Origin: an uncultured Caldimicrobium sp.
Lineage (GTDB): Bacteria; Desulfobacterota; Thermodesulfobacteria; Thermodesulfobacteriales; Thermodesulfobacteriaceae
NCBI GenBank assembly: GCA_938091475.1
Contig: CALLJI010000097.1
Span: 1-6,706, forward strand
Length of the DNA: 6,706 bases
Direction: 5' to 3'
Each line of letters starts with the position of its first letter. The first letter of the stretch is position 1. The notes beneath the pieces were generated by a model. That model made no database searches, was not told the origin of the DNA, and saw only the letters and a program-made list of their open reading frames with translations. This document shows positions 1-5,397 of the stretch, one piece after another. Made by a program: the position numbers and the translations under genes.

Positions 1-744
1 TTTGGCATATTTTAAAGTGGTTTTTAAGGCACGAAGCCCAGTTTTAATCCCTAAAAGAAGGGTTGCAGAAAGGATGATGAGTAAAGCAGTAATTCTTGCG
101 GGAAGATAATTAAAGAGGTCATCCATTTTGGCTGAAAACCAACCAAAGTAGTAGTATTTTTCATTTTTGTATCCCACCATTGAGTCAAGGGTATTTATGG
201 TTTTGTAGAGGATAATCCCTGGGAAGCCAAGGAGAAAAAGCCAAAAGAGAGGGGCAACCACAGCATCATTTAAGTTCTCTGCGTAGCTCTCAAGAATTGC
301 CCGCTGTATATCCCTCTTGTGAAGTTTATCCGTATCCCTTCCCACTAAGGCTTTTAACTCAAGGCGTGCCTTCTCCATATTTTCTTCTTTAATAAAACCT
401 TCAACTATAACCCCTGCCCTAATCAAACTCTTTAATGCCAAAAACTGAGAAATCAAAAAAATAAAAAGGAGCTCGCAAAGTAGAGTAATTTGAGATCCAA
501 ATTTAAGTAATTGAGTAAGTAAAATACTAAGGAGAAATGTAGTTGAAACTACAGCAAAAAAGAAGAGAATTCCCTGAGCTTTGGCAGAAAGGTAGGGAAT
601 TTTTCTACAGCCCCTTTCATAGAAAAGAATGAGTTTTCCAATGCCTACAATAGGATGAGGAATCCCCTTGGGATCTCCCACAAGTAAATCCAAAACAAAG
701 GCAAGAAGAAATTGAGAGGGAGTTATAGTGAAAAGCTCTACCAT
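1..744 (-). CDS. cbiB: Adenosylcobinamide-phosphate synthase CbiB (CobD), 3' end outside the window
   Basis: This integral membrane enzyme joins adenosylcobyric acid to (R)-1-amino-2-propanol or its phosphate, giving adenosylcobinamide (phosphate), late in B12 synthesis. The frame is open from the ATG at 744 to the window edge, giving 248 residues of a family usually about 310-325 long, so the C-terminus is missing. Motifs seen in order are GDPKGIPHP (about residues 23-31), VGRDT (134-138), ESYAEN (152-157), KTINTLDSMVGYKNEKY (181-197) and, near 207-216, the DD..NYLPAR block. All are typical of CbiB. Hydrophobic stretches near residues 9-22, 58-82 and 89-106 fit membrane helices. The start is fixed by the one-base overlap with the cobQ stop (TAATG), which points to translational coupling as the last visible gene of the cob unit. 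No lesion is seen in the part present. Confidence 0.95.
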   Translation of the reverse strand, partial: MVELFTITPSQFLLAFVLDLLVGDPKGIPHPIVGIGKLILFYERGCRKIPYLSAKAQGILFFFAVVSTTFLLSILLTQLLKFGSQITLLCELLFIFLISQFLALKSLIRAGVIVEGFIKEENMEKARLELKALVGRDTDKLHKRDIQRAILESYAENLNDAVVAPLFWLFLLGFPGIILYKTINTLDSMVGYKNEKYYYFGWFSAKMDDLFNYLPARITALLIILSATLLLGIKTGLRALKTTLKYAK

Positions 745-2267
745 TATAGCTTGAGCATCTGATAGATTTTATTCAAATCTAAGTGTTTTTCTAAGGTGTC
801 TGCTATGAGGTCAAAGGTTTGCTCTAAGGTTTGAAAGTAAGAGGGTGGATTGAACTTAAGAGGTAACCCCTTTCTTTGGCGATGTCTATTAAGAAGGGCG
901 CATCTAAATTGGTCATTGGTAAAGAGTCCATGCAAATAGGTTCCCCAAATCTGACCCTCCCTTTTTCCATCCACTACAACTTCACCCGTTGAAGTCCTCT
1001 CAAGGCGAAAGAGATTTAAATCTCCCTCTGTAATCCCCTTGTGGATCTCATATCCCCAAAGGGGAAGGTTTGTGCCTTCAAAAGGAGGCTCTAAAATTGG
1101 ATGCAAAGGATAGGCTTTAACTTGAGTAGTAATTTTTTCTGGATAAAATGTTGTTTCAATATCCAGAAATCCAAACCCCTCTATTTCCTCAACTTCTCCC
1201 TCCACTTTATAGGGATTTCTTAGAACCTTTCCAAGCATCTGATAGCCTCCACAGATACCTATAATCTCAGTCCCCTGCTCTAAAGCCCTTTTAAGAATTT
1301 TATCCACCCCAAGTACCTTTAGCCTTTGTAAATCCGAAAAGGTATTTTTACTCCCTGGTATTATGATAATATCTGCCGACAATAAATCTTCTCTCCTCAA
1401 GGAGTAGATGAGCTCAACATCTTCCTCTAAATAAAAGGGATCAAAATCGGAAAAATTTGAGAGATGTTTTAGGGCTAAAACTACAATTCTGATGCTCCCT
1501 TCAGTACTAAAATTCTTCCAGGGCAATTTTTTGGTAAAAAAGGAAAAGCCATCTTCGTCAGTGAGCTTTAAGTCCTCAAGGTAAGGGAGGATGCTCAAGG
1601 TGGGAATCTTAGTCAATTCATACAAATCTTTGAGGCCTGGTTCTAAAATGCTCTTATCGCCTCTAAATTTGTTGATGATAAAGCCCTGAATGAGGGAAGC
1701 ATAGCGGGGAGAGAATTTTTTCAAGAGGGCAAGAGTTCCATAGAGGGAAGCAAAGACTCCTCCTTTGTCTATGTCTCCTACAACTAAAACTTGCGCTTCC
1801 AAATAAAGGGCTGGTTTTATGTTTACAAGGTCTGCTTTAAGAAGATTTATTTCTGCAGGACTGCCCGCACCTTCAAGTAGTAGCACTTCAAATCTTTCTG
1901 AAAGCTCATCTAAAACCTCCTTTACATGTTTCCAGAGCCTCTCTTTTTCCTGATAATATTCTCTGGCTGAGAGGGTTTTATAAAGTTTTCCACAGAGTAA
2001 GACTTGGCTTTTTCCATCTCCTTCAGGTTTTAGGAGAATGGGATTAAAGGTGCTCTCTGGCTCTACACCGCAAGACAGGGCTTGAAGGGCTTGGGCTATT
2101 CCAATTTCTCCTCCATCCTTGCAAACAAAACTCTGTAAGCTCATATTCTGAGCTTTAAAGGGAGCCACTCTCAAACCTTTTTTACTAAGTATTCGACCAA
2201 GACCTGCCACCAAAAAGCTCTTTCCTGCAGAAGAATTGGTCCCAACCACCATTAAAGCTTTTGCCAT
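744..2267 (-). CDS. cobQ: Cobyric acid synthase CobQ (glutamine-hydrolysing)
   Basis: This cytoplasmic enzyme amidates corrin side-chain carboxylates b, d, e and g of adenosylcobyrinic acid a,c-diamide, using glutamine and ATP, to form adenosylcobyric acid. At 507 residues it is full length for the family. The N-terminal dethiobiotin-synthetase-like ATPase domain carries the P-loop GTNSSAGKS (residues 9-17), PFKAQNMSLQS (36-46), NPILLKP (75-81), LEGAGSPAEINL (131-142) and DIDKGGVFASL (165-175). The C-terminal class I glutamine amidotransferase domain carries IIPGSKNT (302-309), the nucleophile Cys339 in GICGGYQMLG, GYEIHKG (405-411) and His446 in WGTYLHGLF. The lack of gaps across PFKAQNMS and the overall length favour CobQ over CobB/CbiA. 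The ATG lies inside the last codons of cobS (16-nt overlap) with no strong ribosome-binding site, so coupling to cobS translation is likely. That makes the cobS nonsense mutation potentially polar. The stop overlaps the cbiB start by one base. Confidence 0.97.
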   Translation of the reverse strand: MAKALMVVGTNSSAGKSFLVAGLGRILSKKGLRVAPFKAQNMSLQSFVCKDGGEIGIAQALQALSCGVEPESTFNPILLKPEGDGKSQVLLCGKLYKTLSAREYYQEKERLWKHVKEVLDELSERFEVLLLEGAGSPAEINLLKADLVNIKPALYLEAQVLVVGDIDKGGVFASLYGTLALLKKFSPRYASLIQGFIINKFRGDKSILEPGLKDLYELTKIPTLSILPYLEDLKLTDEDGFSFFTKKLPWKNFSTEGSIRIVVLALKHLSNFSDFDPFYLEEDVELIYSLRREDLLSADIIIIPGSKNTFSDLQRLKVLGVDKILKRALEQGTEIIGICGGYQMLGKVLRNPYKVEGEVEEIEGFGFLDIETTFYPEKITTQVKAYPLHPILEPPFEGTNLPLWGYEIHKGITEGDLNLFRLERTSTGEVVVDGKREGQIWGTYLHGLFTNDQFRCALLNRHRQRKGLPLKFNPPSYFQTLEQTFDLIADTLEKHLDLNKIYQMLKL

Positions 2268-3030
2268 AGCAAGACCAAAGAAAATAAAGTTATAATCTCT
2301 GAGATTTCAACTAAGGCTCCATAGTTATCCCCAGTCAATCCACCAAAGGAGTATTCAAACTTCTTTTTAAGAAGAAATAGTACTGAAAGATTCAAAAGTA
2401 TAATTAGGAGAAGAAAGGGTAATGAAAGACCTGGGTTTAGGAGGATAAAGCCAAAGAGGATAATTACACTTATTAAACTACCAAGGATTAAACCCTCTTT
2501 AGTTTAGCTTTGCTTCATAAGAAAGCCAAGTCCTTCCCTTCGAGCAGGGGATGAGAAATATATTACCCATAACAAGAAAGCCCTGGAAAGAAAAAAAGGA
2601 AGAAAAAGAAAGTGAGGCTTAATTATGAGCAATTCCTTTATGCATAGATACTTACTTAGGAAATTGAAGACTACTGTGAGGACTCCAGCCACACCTATGG
2701 TGCTATCTTTCATTATTTGAAGCCTCTTTTCTCTATCTCTTTGAATATCACCTGTTCCCTTGTAGGCAAGGGCATCAAAGGTATCTGAAAGACCATCTAA
2801 ATGAAAGAGACCTCTTAAATAAAAATAGAGAATTGCATAAATAGGGCTAAATATTCAGGCATAAGGTATGGACTAAAAAGGACCCCAAGGAGGGATAACA
2901 CTAAGCCTTCTATAGCACCAACCAGAGGAAAAAAAGGGAGGGTTAAAGTAAATTCCCGTTCAGACAAGGGGTAGGTCCTTAGGGGAATTCTCCAGAGAAA
3001 GGTAAAAGCAAAGAGAGGATATCTCCACAT
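2252..3030 (-). pseudogene. cobS: Adenosylcobinamide-GDP ribazoletransferase (cobalamin synthase) CobS, broken by a frameshift and an in-frame stop
   Basis: CobS is a membrane enzyme that joins adenosylcobinamide-GDP to alpha-ribazole (phosphate), the assembly step of B12. The minus-strand reading begins at the ATG at 3030, one base after the cobT stop, with a typical N-terminus containing FLWRIP and FPLVG. This frame runs into a stop at 2817-2815. Family sequence continues in another frame: FHLDGLSDTFDAL (from 2806), RLQIMKDSTIGVAGV (around 2728-2690), then EGLGFLMKQS and a TAA at 2506-2504. Past that stop the same frame resumes with TKEGLIL, then FGGLTGDNYGALVEISEI (about 2350-2295), ending at 2252. 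From the end of FPLVG to FHLDGL there are 110 nt. The remembered E. coli spacing is 37 codons (111 nt), so one base appears lost, most likely between 2854 and 2818. Without the lesions the product would be about 259 residues, normal for CobS. The intact motifs mean either very recent inactivation or two sequence errors. Confidence 0.85.
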
Positions 3031-3031
3031 T

Positions 3032-4090
3032 CTAAATCAGAGCCTGAGAGACCTTAGCAGATTCAAAGGTTGCCATCTCTTTGTAGATCTTTAAAGCAGC
3101 TTCAATAATTAAGAAGGCTAAGGCTGCCCCAGTTCCCTCCCCCAATCTTAAGTTTAAATCTAAGAGAGGAGAGAGCTTTAAATATTCAAGTTGTGCCTTA
3201 TGCCCCTTCTCTTGAGAAAGATGAGAGGCAATGGTATAAAATCTTATGTTTGGGTTTATTTGATAGGCAATTAATGCCCCTGCACCAGTGATGAACCCAT
3301 CTATCACCACAGGGACTCTCTTTTCCGCACAGGCAAGGATGACCCCTGCACAGGCACCAATTTCTGCACCTCCTACTTTGGAGAGCACATCTATGGGATC
3401 CTTAGGATCTGGCTTATGCAATTCAATGGCTCTTTTTATGACCTCTATTTTCCTTTTATAAATTTCGTCATTTATGCCTGTTCCTCTGCCTGTGACTTCC
3501 TCAACTGCTCTGCCTGTGATTACAGCTGTTATAGCTGAGGAAGGGGTGGTATTACCAATTCCCATATCCCCTATTCCAATTAAGTTGTAGCCTTGAGAGA
3601 TAGCTTCGCAAGCTAATTCATAACCCACTTCAATACTTTTAATAGCTTCCTCTGGCTTTAGGGCTCTCTCTTTAAGGAAATTTTTAGTGCCATAGCAGAC
3701 TTTTTTTATCACTAAACCTGGCAGATGGCTAAGCTCTCTTTCCACACCTACATCCACAACTCTTACCTCAGCCCCAGCATGTCTTGCAAGAACATTAATG
3801 CCACCACCTCCCTGAAGGAAATTAAGGACCATCTGAGCTGTAACTTCCTTTGGGAAGGCTGAAACTCCCTCTTCTGCTACTCCATGATCCCCTGCAAAGA
3901 CAAAGGATAGCTTTTTTTTGATTTCAGGCATTGTATTTTCATAGATAGCAACTAATTGAGCGGCAAGCTCCTCAAGCCTTCCTAAACTACCCTTAGGCTT
4001 AGTTAAATTATCAAGCCCCTCCCAAGCCTTTTTTAAATATTCTTCTTTTAAGGGATGTATTTGGAGATTAAAATGCCTGGATATACTCAT
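3032..4090 (-). CDS. cobT: Nicotinate-nucleotide--dimethylbenzimidazole phosphoribosyltransferase CobT
   Basis: CobT transfers phosphoribose from nicotinate mononucleotide to a benzimidazole base, making alpha-ribazole 5'-phosphate, the activated lower ligand that CobS attaches. The product has 352 residues, the usual family length. Diagnostic segments are LTKPKGSLGRLEELA (29-43), FAGDHGVAEEGVSAFP (65-80), the glycine-rich QGGGGINVLARHAGA (93-107), GIGDMGIGNTTPSSAI (172-187), GRGTGINDE (201-209), KVGGAEIGACAGV (238-250), VIDGFITGAGALIA (262-275), SHLSQEKGH (289-297) and LRLGEGTGAALA (314-325). Glu318 in LGEGTGA matches the catalytic Glu317 known from Salmonella CobT. The ATG at 4090 is supported by a good Shine-Dalgarno sequence just upstream. 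It is the first gene of the minus-strand cob unit, and its TAG stop lies one base before the cobS ATG. No lesion is seen. The specificity for dimethylbenzimidazole rather than another base cannot be told from sequence. Confidence 0.97.
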   Translation of the reverse strand: MSISRHFNLQIHPLKEEYLKKAWEGLDNLTKPKGSLGRLEELAAQLVAIYENTMPEIKKKLSFVFAGDHGVAEEGVSAFPKEVTAQMVLNFLQGGGGINVLARHAGAEVRVVDVGVERELSHLPGLVIKKVCYGTKNFLKERALKPEEAIKSIEVGYELACEAISQGYNLIGIGDMGIGNTTPSSAITAVITGRAVEEVTGRGTGINDEIYKRKIEVIKRAIELHKPDPKDPIDVLSKVGGAEIGACAGVILACAEKRVPVVIDGFITGAGALIAYQINPNIRFYTIASHLSQEKGHKAQLEYLKLSPLLDLNLRLGEGTGAALAFLIIEAALKIYKEMATFESAKVSQALI

Positions 4091-4095
4091 AAAGA

Positions 4096-4102
4096 CCCCT
4101 CT
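4096..4102 (-). promoter_or_regulatory. Ribosome-binding site of cobT
   Basis: Read on the minus strand, AGAGGGG ends five bases before the cobT ATG at 4090. It is purine-rich and well spaced, so it supports that start codon. I could not identify a convincing -35/-10 pair for the cob transcript between this site and the palindrome cluster. A TTGAAT at 4142-4137 has only poor -10 partners. Confidence 0.75.
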
Positions 4103-4166
4103 TTGAGTGTAACGTAAGGAGTTTTCTCATAGCAATATTCAAGAAAAAGAGAGATGTAGGGAATAC

Positions 4167-4186
4167 GGGCACAGCGTGCTGATCCC
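4167..4186. repeat. GGGCAC-type palindrome, copy 1
   Basis: The sequence GGGCACAGCGTGCTGATCCC pairs with itself at 8 of 10 positions. It has a perfect CAGC/GCTG core around GT, and two mismatches sit next to the outer GGG/CCC. It resembles the consensus GGGCACGGCATGCCGTGCCC that I infer from the three copies in this window. GTAGGG lies 5 bp upstream at 4156-4161. Confidence 0.6.
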
Positions 4187-4213
4187 AGGAAATTTAAAAT
4201 CGTTGAGGGGCAC

Positions 4214-4281
4214 TTCACGAATTGTCTCGAATTCCTAGGGCAAATCACGATTTGCCCAGATGAATTCGGGAGATTTGTGAG
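4214..4281. repeat. Long nested inverted repeat (about 68 bp)
   Basis: Three levels of pairing share one centre. The inner perfect hairpin is GGGCAAATCACGATTTGCCC at 4238-4257. A second perfect 7-bp arm pairs CGAATTC (4228-4234) with GAATTCG (4262-4268). An imperfect outer arm pairs 4214-4227 with 4269-4281 through GA, TT and CACGA/TTGTG matches plus G-U pairs, one mismatch and one bulge. GTAGG-like boxes lie just outside in degraded form (TGAGGGG at 4204-4210, CCTACC at 4286-4291). As RNA or DNA this could form a long cruciform. It looks like a complete, decayed palindromic element. Confidence 0.7.
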
Positions 4282-4285
4282 TCGT

Positions 4286-4330
4286 CCTACCAAAAAGGTA
4301 CCAGCAGGCTTTAACCTGTAATTTGGTAGG
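4286..4330. repeat. Hairpin closed by CCTACCAAA / TTTGGTAGG
   Basis: A perfect 9-bp outer arm joins 4286-4294 to 4322-4330. Inside it a smaller hairpin pairs CAGG (4305-4308) with CCTG (4315-4318) around CTTTAA, and GGTACC (4297-4302) is itself a palindrome. The right arm ends at the start of the next unit (GGTAGGGGC), so two elements share or abut a GTAGG box. Confidence 0.65.
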
Positions 4331-4350
4331 GGCAACCCTTGCGGCTGCCC
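4330..4350. repeat. Hairpin GGGCAACC / GGCTGCCC
   Basis: Arms 4330-4337 and 4343-4350 pair at 7 of 8 positions around a five-base loop CTTGC. The preceding GGTAGG (4325-4330) makes this a GTAGGGGC-headed unit in plus orientation, opposite to the units at 4356-4379 and 4421-4443. Confidence 0.65.
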
Positions 4351-4355
4351 AGTCT

Positions 4356-4375
4356 GGGCACGCTATGCCGTACCC
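4356..4375. repeat. GGGCAC-type palindrome, copy 2
   Basis: GGGCACGCTATGCCGTACCC differs at only a few positions from the inferred consensus GGGCACGGCATGCCGTGCCC. It is followed by CTTACA. On the minus strand it therefore reads as a TGTAAGGG box followed by the palindrome, the same arrangement as a GTAGGGG-headed unit. Confidence 0.65.
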
Positions 4376-4385
4376 TTACAAAAAA

Positions 4386-4411
4386 TTGGGCTGGGGCAAG
4401 CCCAGCCCCAA
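4386..4411. repeat. GGGCTGG / CCAGCCC hairpin
   Basis: Perfect 7-bp arms (4388-4394 and 4402-4408) surround a GGCAAGC loop. Flanking TT (4386-4387) and AA (4410-4411) extend the stem past one bulged C. AATT precedes the unit and CAATT follows it, giving a further weak outer inverted repeat. Confidence 0.65.
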
Positions 4412-4420
4412 CAATTCTTG

Positions 4421-4443
4421 GGCCAATTCGTGAATTCCCCTAC
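4421..4443. repeat. AATTC / GAATT palindrome with CCCCTAC edge
   Basis: AATTC (4425-4429) and GAATT (4432-4436) flank a GT centre. The outer bases GG (4421-4422) can pair with the C run at 4437-4440. CCCCTAC at 4437-4443 is the complement of the GTAGGGG box, so the unit reads GTAGGGG-GAATTC on the minus strand. The inner CACGAATT also occurs in the nested repeat at 4216-4223. Confidence 0.6.
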
Positions 4444-4454
4444 GCAAAATCTCT

Positions 4455-4474
4455 GGGCACGGTATGTCATGCTC
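4455..4474. repeat. GGGCAC-type palindrome, copy 3
   Basis: GGGCACGGTATGTCATGCTC matches the inferred consensus GGGCACGGCATGCCGTGCCC except at four positions, all explicable as transitions. This suggests the same ancestral element drifting without selection on the stem. TCCAACC follows, in the place where a CCCCTACC box would be expected. Confidence 0.6.
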
Positions 4475-4506
4475 CAACCAATGTTTGGAATATTCTCGCC
4501 GTCGTC

Positions 4507-4535
4507 TTGACTTTTTAAAATTATTGGATTAAGAT
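4507..4535 (+). promoter_or_regulatory. Sigma70-type promoter of the fur-feoAB operon
   Basis: TTGACT at 4507-4512 (-35) and TAAGAT at 4530-4535 (-10) are separated by exactly 17 bp, each one base from consensus. The spacer is AT-rich. Transcription would start near 4542, about 30 bases before the ATG of the Fur-family gene. The promoter lies just outside the palindrome cluster and faces away from the cob genes. Confidence 0.75.
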
Positions 4536-4541
4536 TAAAAC

Positions 4542-4556
4542 TGAAAATCAATTTCA
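4542..4556. promoter_or_regulatory. Candidate Fur box at the transcription start
   Basis: TGAAAATCAATTTCA has the 7-1-7 inverted-repeat form of Fur sites, with 6 of 7 half-site pairs complementary. It agrees with the known core TGATAATNATTATCA at 11 of 14 defined positions. It sits at the predicted +1, where bound repressor would block RNA polymerase. The inference is iron-dependent autorepression of the regulator together with feoA and feoB. A low-GC background makes chance AT-rich palindromes more likely, so confidence is moderate. Confidence 0.55.
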
Positions 4557-4571
4557 ATTAGGACGGAGAAA

Positions 4572-5009
4572 ATGGAAGAAATTCTAAGAGATTTCAAGCC
4601 TTTTATTAAGAAAAAGGGGCTTAAATATACCCAGGAGAGAGAACAAATCCTTAAAGAGATAGTCTCTATCAAAGGTCATTTTGATGTAGAGGACCTCTAC
4701 CTGAGATTTAAAGAAAAAAATAGCAAGATCTCTAAAGCTTCTATTTATCGTACTTTGCCCCTCTTGGTCGAGGGTGGTTATATTCAGGAAGTTTATCGTC
4801 AGGATGGGCATTCCCATTATGAAGTAACTCTCACAAAAACTCCCCACCTCCATTTTATCTGTATCCATTGTAGAGAAGTCCAAGAGATTACAGACGAAAG
4901 ATTAAATGTTCTTATAAAAGAGTATGAAGAAGAAAGGGAATACAAACTTTTAACTTATCATCTTGAAATCTTTGGGCTTTGCAAAGCCTGCAAGGGGTTA
5001 AAACTATGA
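4572..5009 (+). CDS. fur: Fur-family metal-dependent transcriptional regulator (probably Fur itself)
   Basis: This cytoplasmic dimeric repressor senses metal and, with iron bound, shuts off iron-uptake genes. The 145 residues are typical. The N-terminal winged-helix domain shows GLKYTQEREQIL (16-27), the recognition-helix region SKASIYRTLPLLVEGGYI (54-71) and HYE (82-84). The C-terminal dimerisation domain shows PHLHFICIHC (91-100) and CKAC (137-140). Cys97, Cys100, Cys137 and Cys140 form the usual structural zinc site. His36, His82, Glu84, His92, His94, Glu105 and His130 are candidate sensory ligands. Glu105 stands where PerR proteins have Asp, which argues for Fur over PerR, and adjacency to feoAB supports iron. 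Zur cannot be excluded from sequence. AGGA and GGAG precede the ATG. The TGA overlaps the feoA ATG as ATGA, so the two are cotranscribed and probably translationally coupled. Confidence 0.88.
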   Translation: MEEILRDFKPFIKKKGLKYTQEREQILKEIVSIKGHFDVEDLYLRFKEKNSKISKASIYRTLPLLVEGGYIQEVYRQDGHSHYEVTLTKTPHLHFICIHCREVQEITDERLNVLIKEYEEEREYKLLTYHLEIFGLCKACKGLKL

Positions 5010-5371
5010 CTCTGAAAGAAGCTAATTGTGGCGATGTAGTACGCATAAGAGGATTTAAAAGAGAAAATCTGCTTTTAAAAAAAGTTATGGCTATGGGAAT
5101 AAGAATTGATGAGTTCTTCGAAGTGCTTAAAAAATGTGGTAGAAACATCCTCATTCAGAATGATAACCATCGTCTTATCCTAAGTAAAGAATTAGCAAAT
5201 CAGATAGAGGTGGAGGTTATTCAACAAAAACCCTCTTTAAAGGAAGAAATTAGCTGTGATTTAGTGGATAGTTTCTGTCCAGAAGAAGGCAAACCTCTTC
5301 CCTCCAAAAATAAGCCTAAAAGTAAATGGGGATTTCTTCAAAAAATCTGCCCCTTTCACAGAGATCAATAA
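5006..5371 (+). CDS. feoA: FeoA-type ferrous iron transport protein with a cysteine-bearing C-terminal tail
   Basis: FeoA is a small cytoplasmic SH3-like protein that assists the FeoB ferrous iron channel. I place the start at the ATG at 5006, which overlaps the fur stop and has AAGGGG eight bases upstream. An alternative ATG at 4979 would add nine residues encoded inside fur. The start MTLKEANCGDVVRIRG is typical, and residues 1-72 cover the FeoA fold, including the L..VMAMGI block (24-32) and LANQIEVEVI (63-72). The product has 121 residues, whereas FeoA is usually about 75-85. The additional 49 residues are hydrophilic, with lysine- and proline-rich KPLPSKNKPKSK (96-107) and Cys84, Cys91 and Cys115. 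The usual proline/glycine of the Gi.pG segment is replaced (GIRIDEFF). Its place between fur and feoB makes the assignment firm despite moderate similarity. Confidence 0.85.
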   Translation: MTLKEANCGDVVRIRGFKRENLLLKKVMAMGIRIDEFFEVLKKCGRNILIQNDNHRLILSKELANQIEVEVIQQKPSLKEEISCDLVDSFCPEEGKPLPSKNKPKSKWGFLQKICPFHRDQ

Positions 5372-5397
5372 ATTTCTACAAATAATTAGCCTTTAGT

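Larger units (their letters stand above)
4156..4484. repeat. Cluster of about eight palindromic REP/MITE-like units in the cobT-fur intergenic region
   Basis: This 330-bp stretch between divergent genes holds no credible coding region but is nearly filled with inverted repeats. Many units are edged by a GTAGGGG-type box or its complement: GTAGGG at 4156-4161, CCTACC at 4286-4291, GGTAGGGGC at 4325-4333, CCCTTAC at 4373-4379 and CCCCTAC at 4437-4443. The cores fall into several types: GGGCAC..GTGCCC-like, GGGCAAATC/GATTTGCCC, AATTC/GAATT, CAGG/CCTG and GGGCAACC/GGCTGCCC. From memory, not checked, cores of this kind recur as dispersed palindromes in many bacterial genomes. The local GC is visibly higher than in the flanking genes. 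No transposase, CRISPR spacing or tRNA fold is seen. The interpretation as decayed non-autonomous mobile repeats is inference. Confidence 0.7.

Noticed and set aside
2815..2832. Programmed -1 frameshifting signal in cobS
   Set aside because: The local sequence ATT TTT ATT TAA is not a canonical slippery heptamer, the T run is only five long, and a second in-frame stop downstream would still block the protein.
4068..4130. Short minus-strand leader peptide of about 20 codons starting ATGAGAAAACTC and overlapping the cobT start
   Set aside because: It lacks a ribosome-binding site and any run of regulatory codons, and it overlaps the well-supported cobT start in another frame.
4112..4142. cobT promoter with TTGAAT at 4142-4137 as -35
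   Set aside because: No acceptable -10 hexamer lies 16-19 bp downstream; the candidates are CCTTAC- and TTACGT-like.
4156..4484. CRISPR array
   Set aside because: The repeats differ in sequence, length and orientation, there are no regular spacers, and no cas gene is present.
4087..4557. Minus-strand open frames of 82 and 64 codons in the intergenic region
   Set aside because: They run through the palindromic repeats, have no ribosome-binding site and show no recognisable protein features.
4091..4571. Cobalamin riboswitch upstream of cobT
   Set aside because: No B12-box GCCACTG or its near variants was found on the minus strand, and the hairpins are simple repeats rather than the multi-arm riboswitch fold.
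4979..5005. Upstream feoA start at 4979
   Set aside because: It would add nine residues inside fur. The ATG at 5006 has a better-spaced ribosome-binding site, forms an ATGA overlap and gives the typical MTLKE start.
4584..5154. Minus-strand open frames opposite fur and feoA
   Set aside because: They are antisense shadows of clearly coding plus-strand genes and have no family features of their own.
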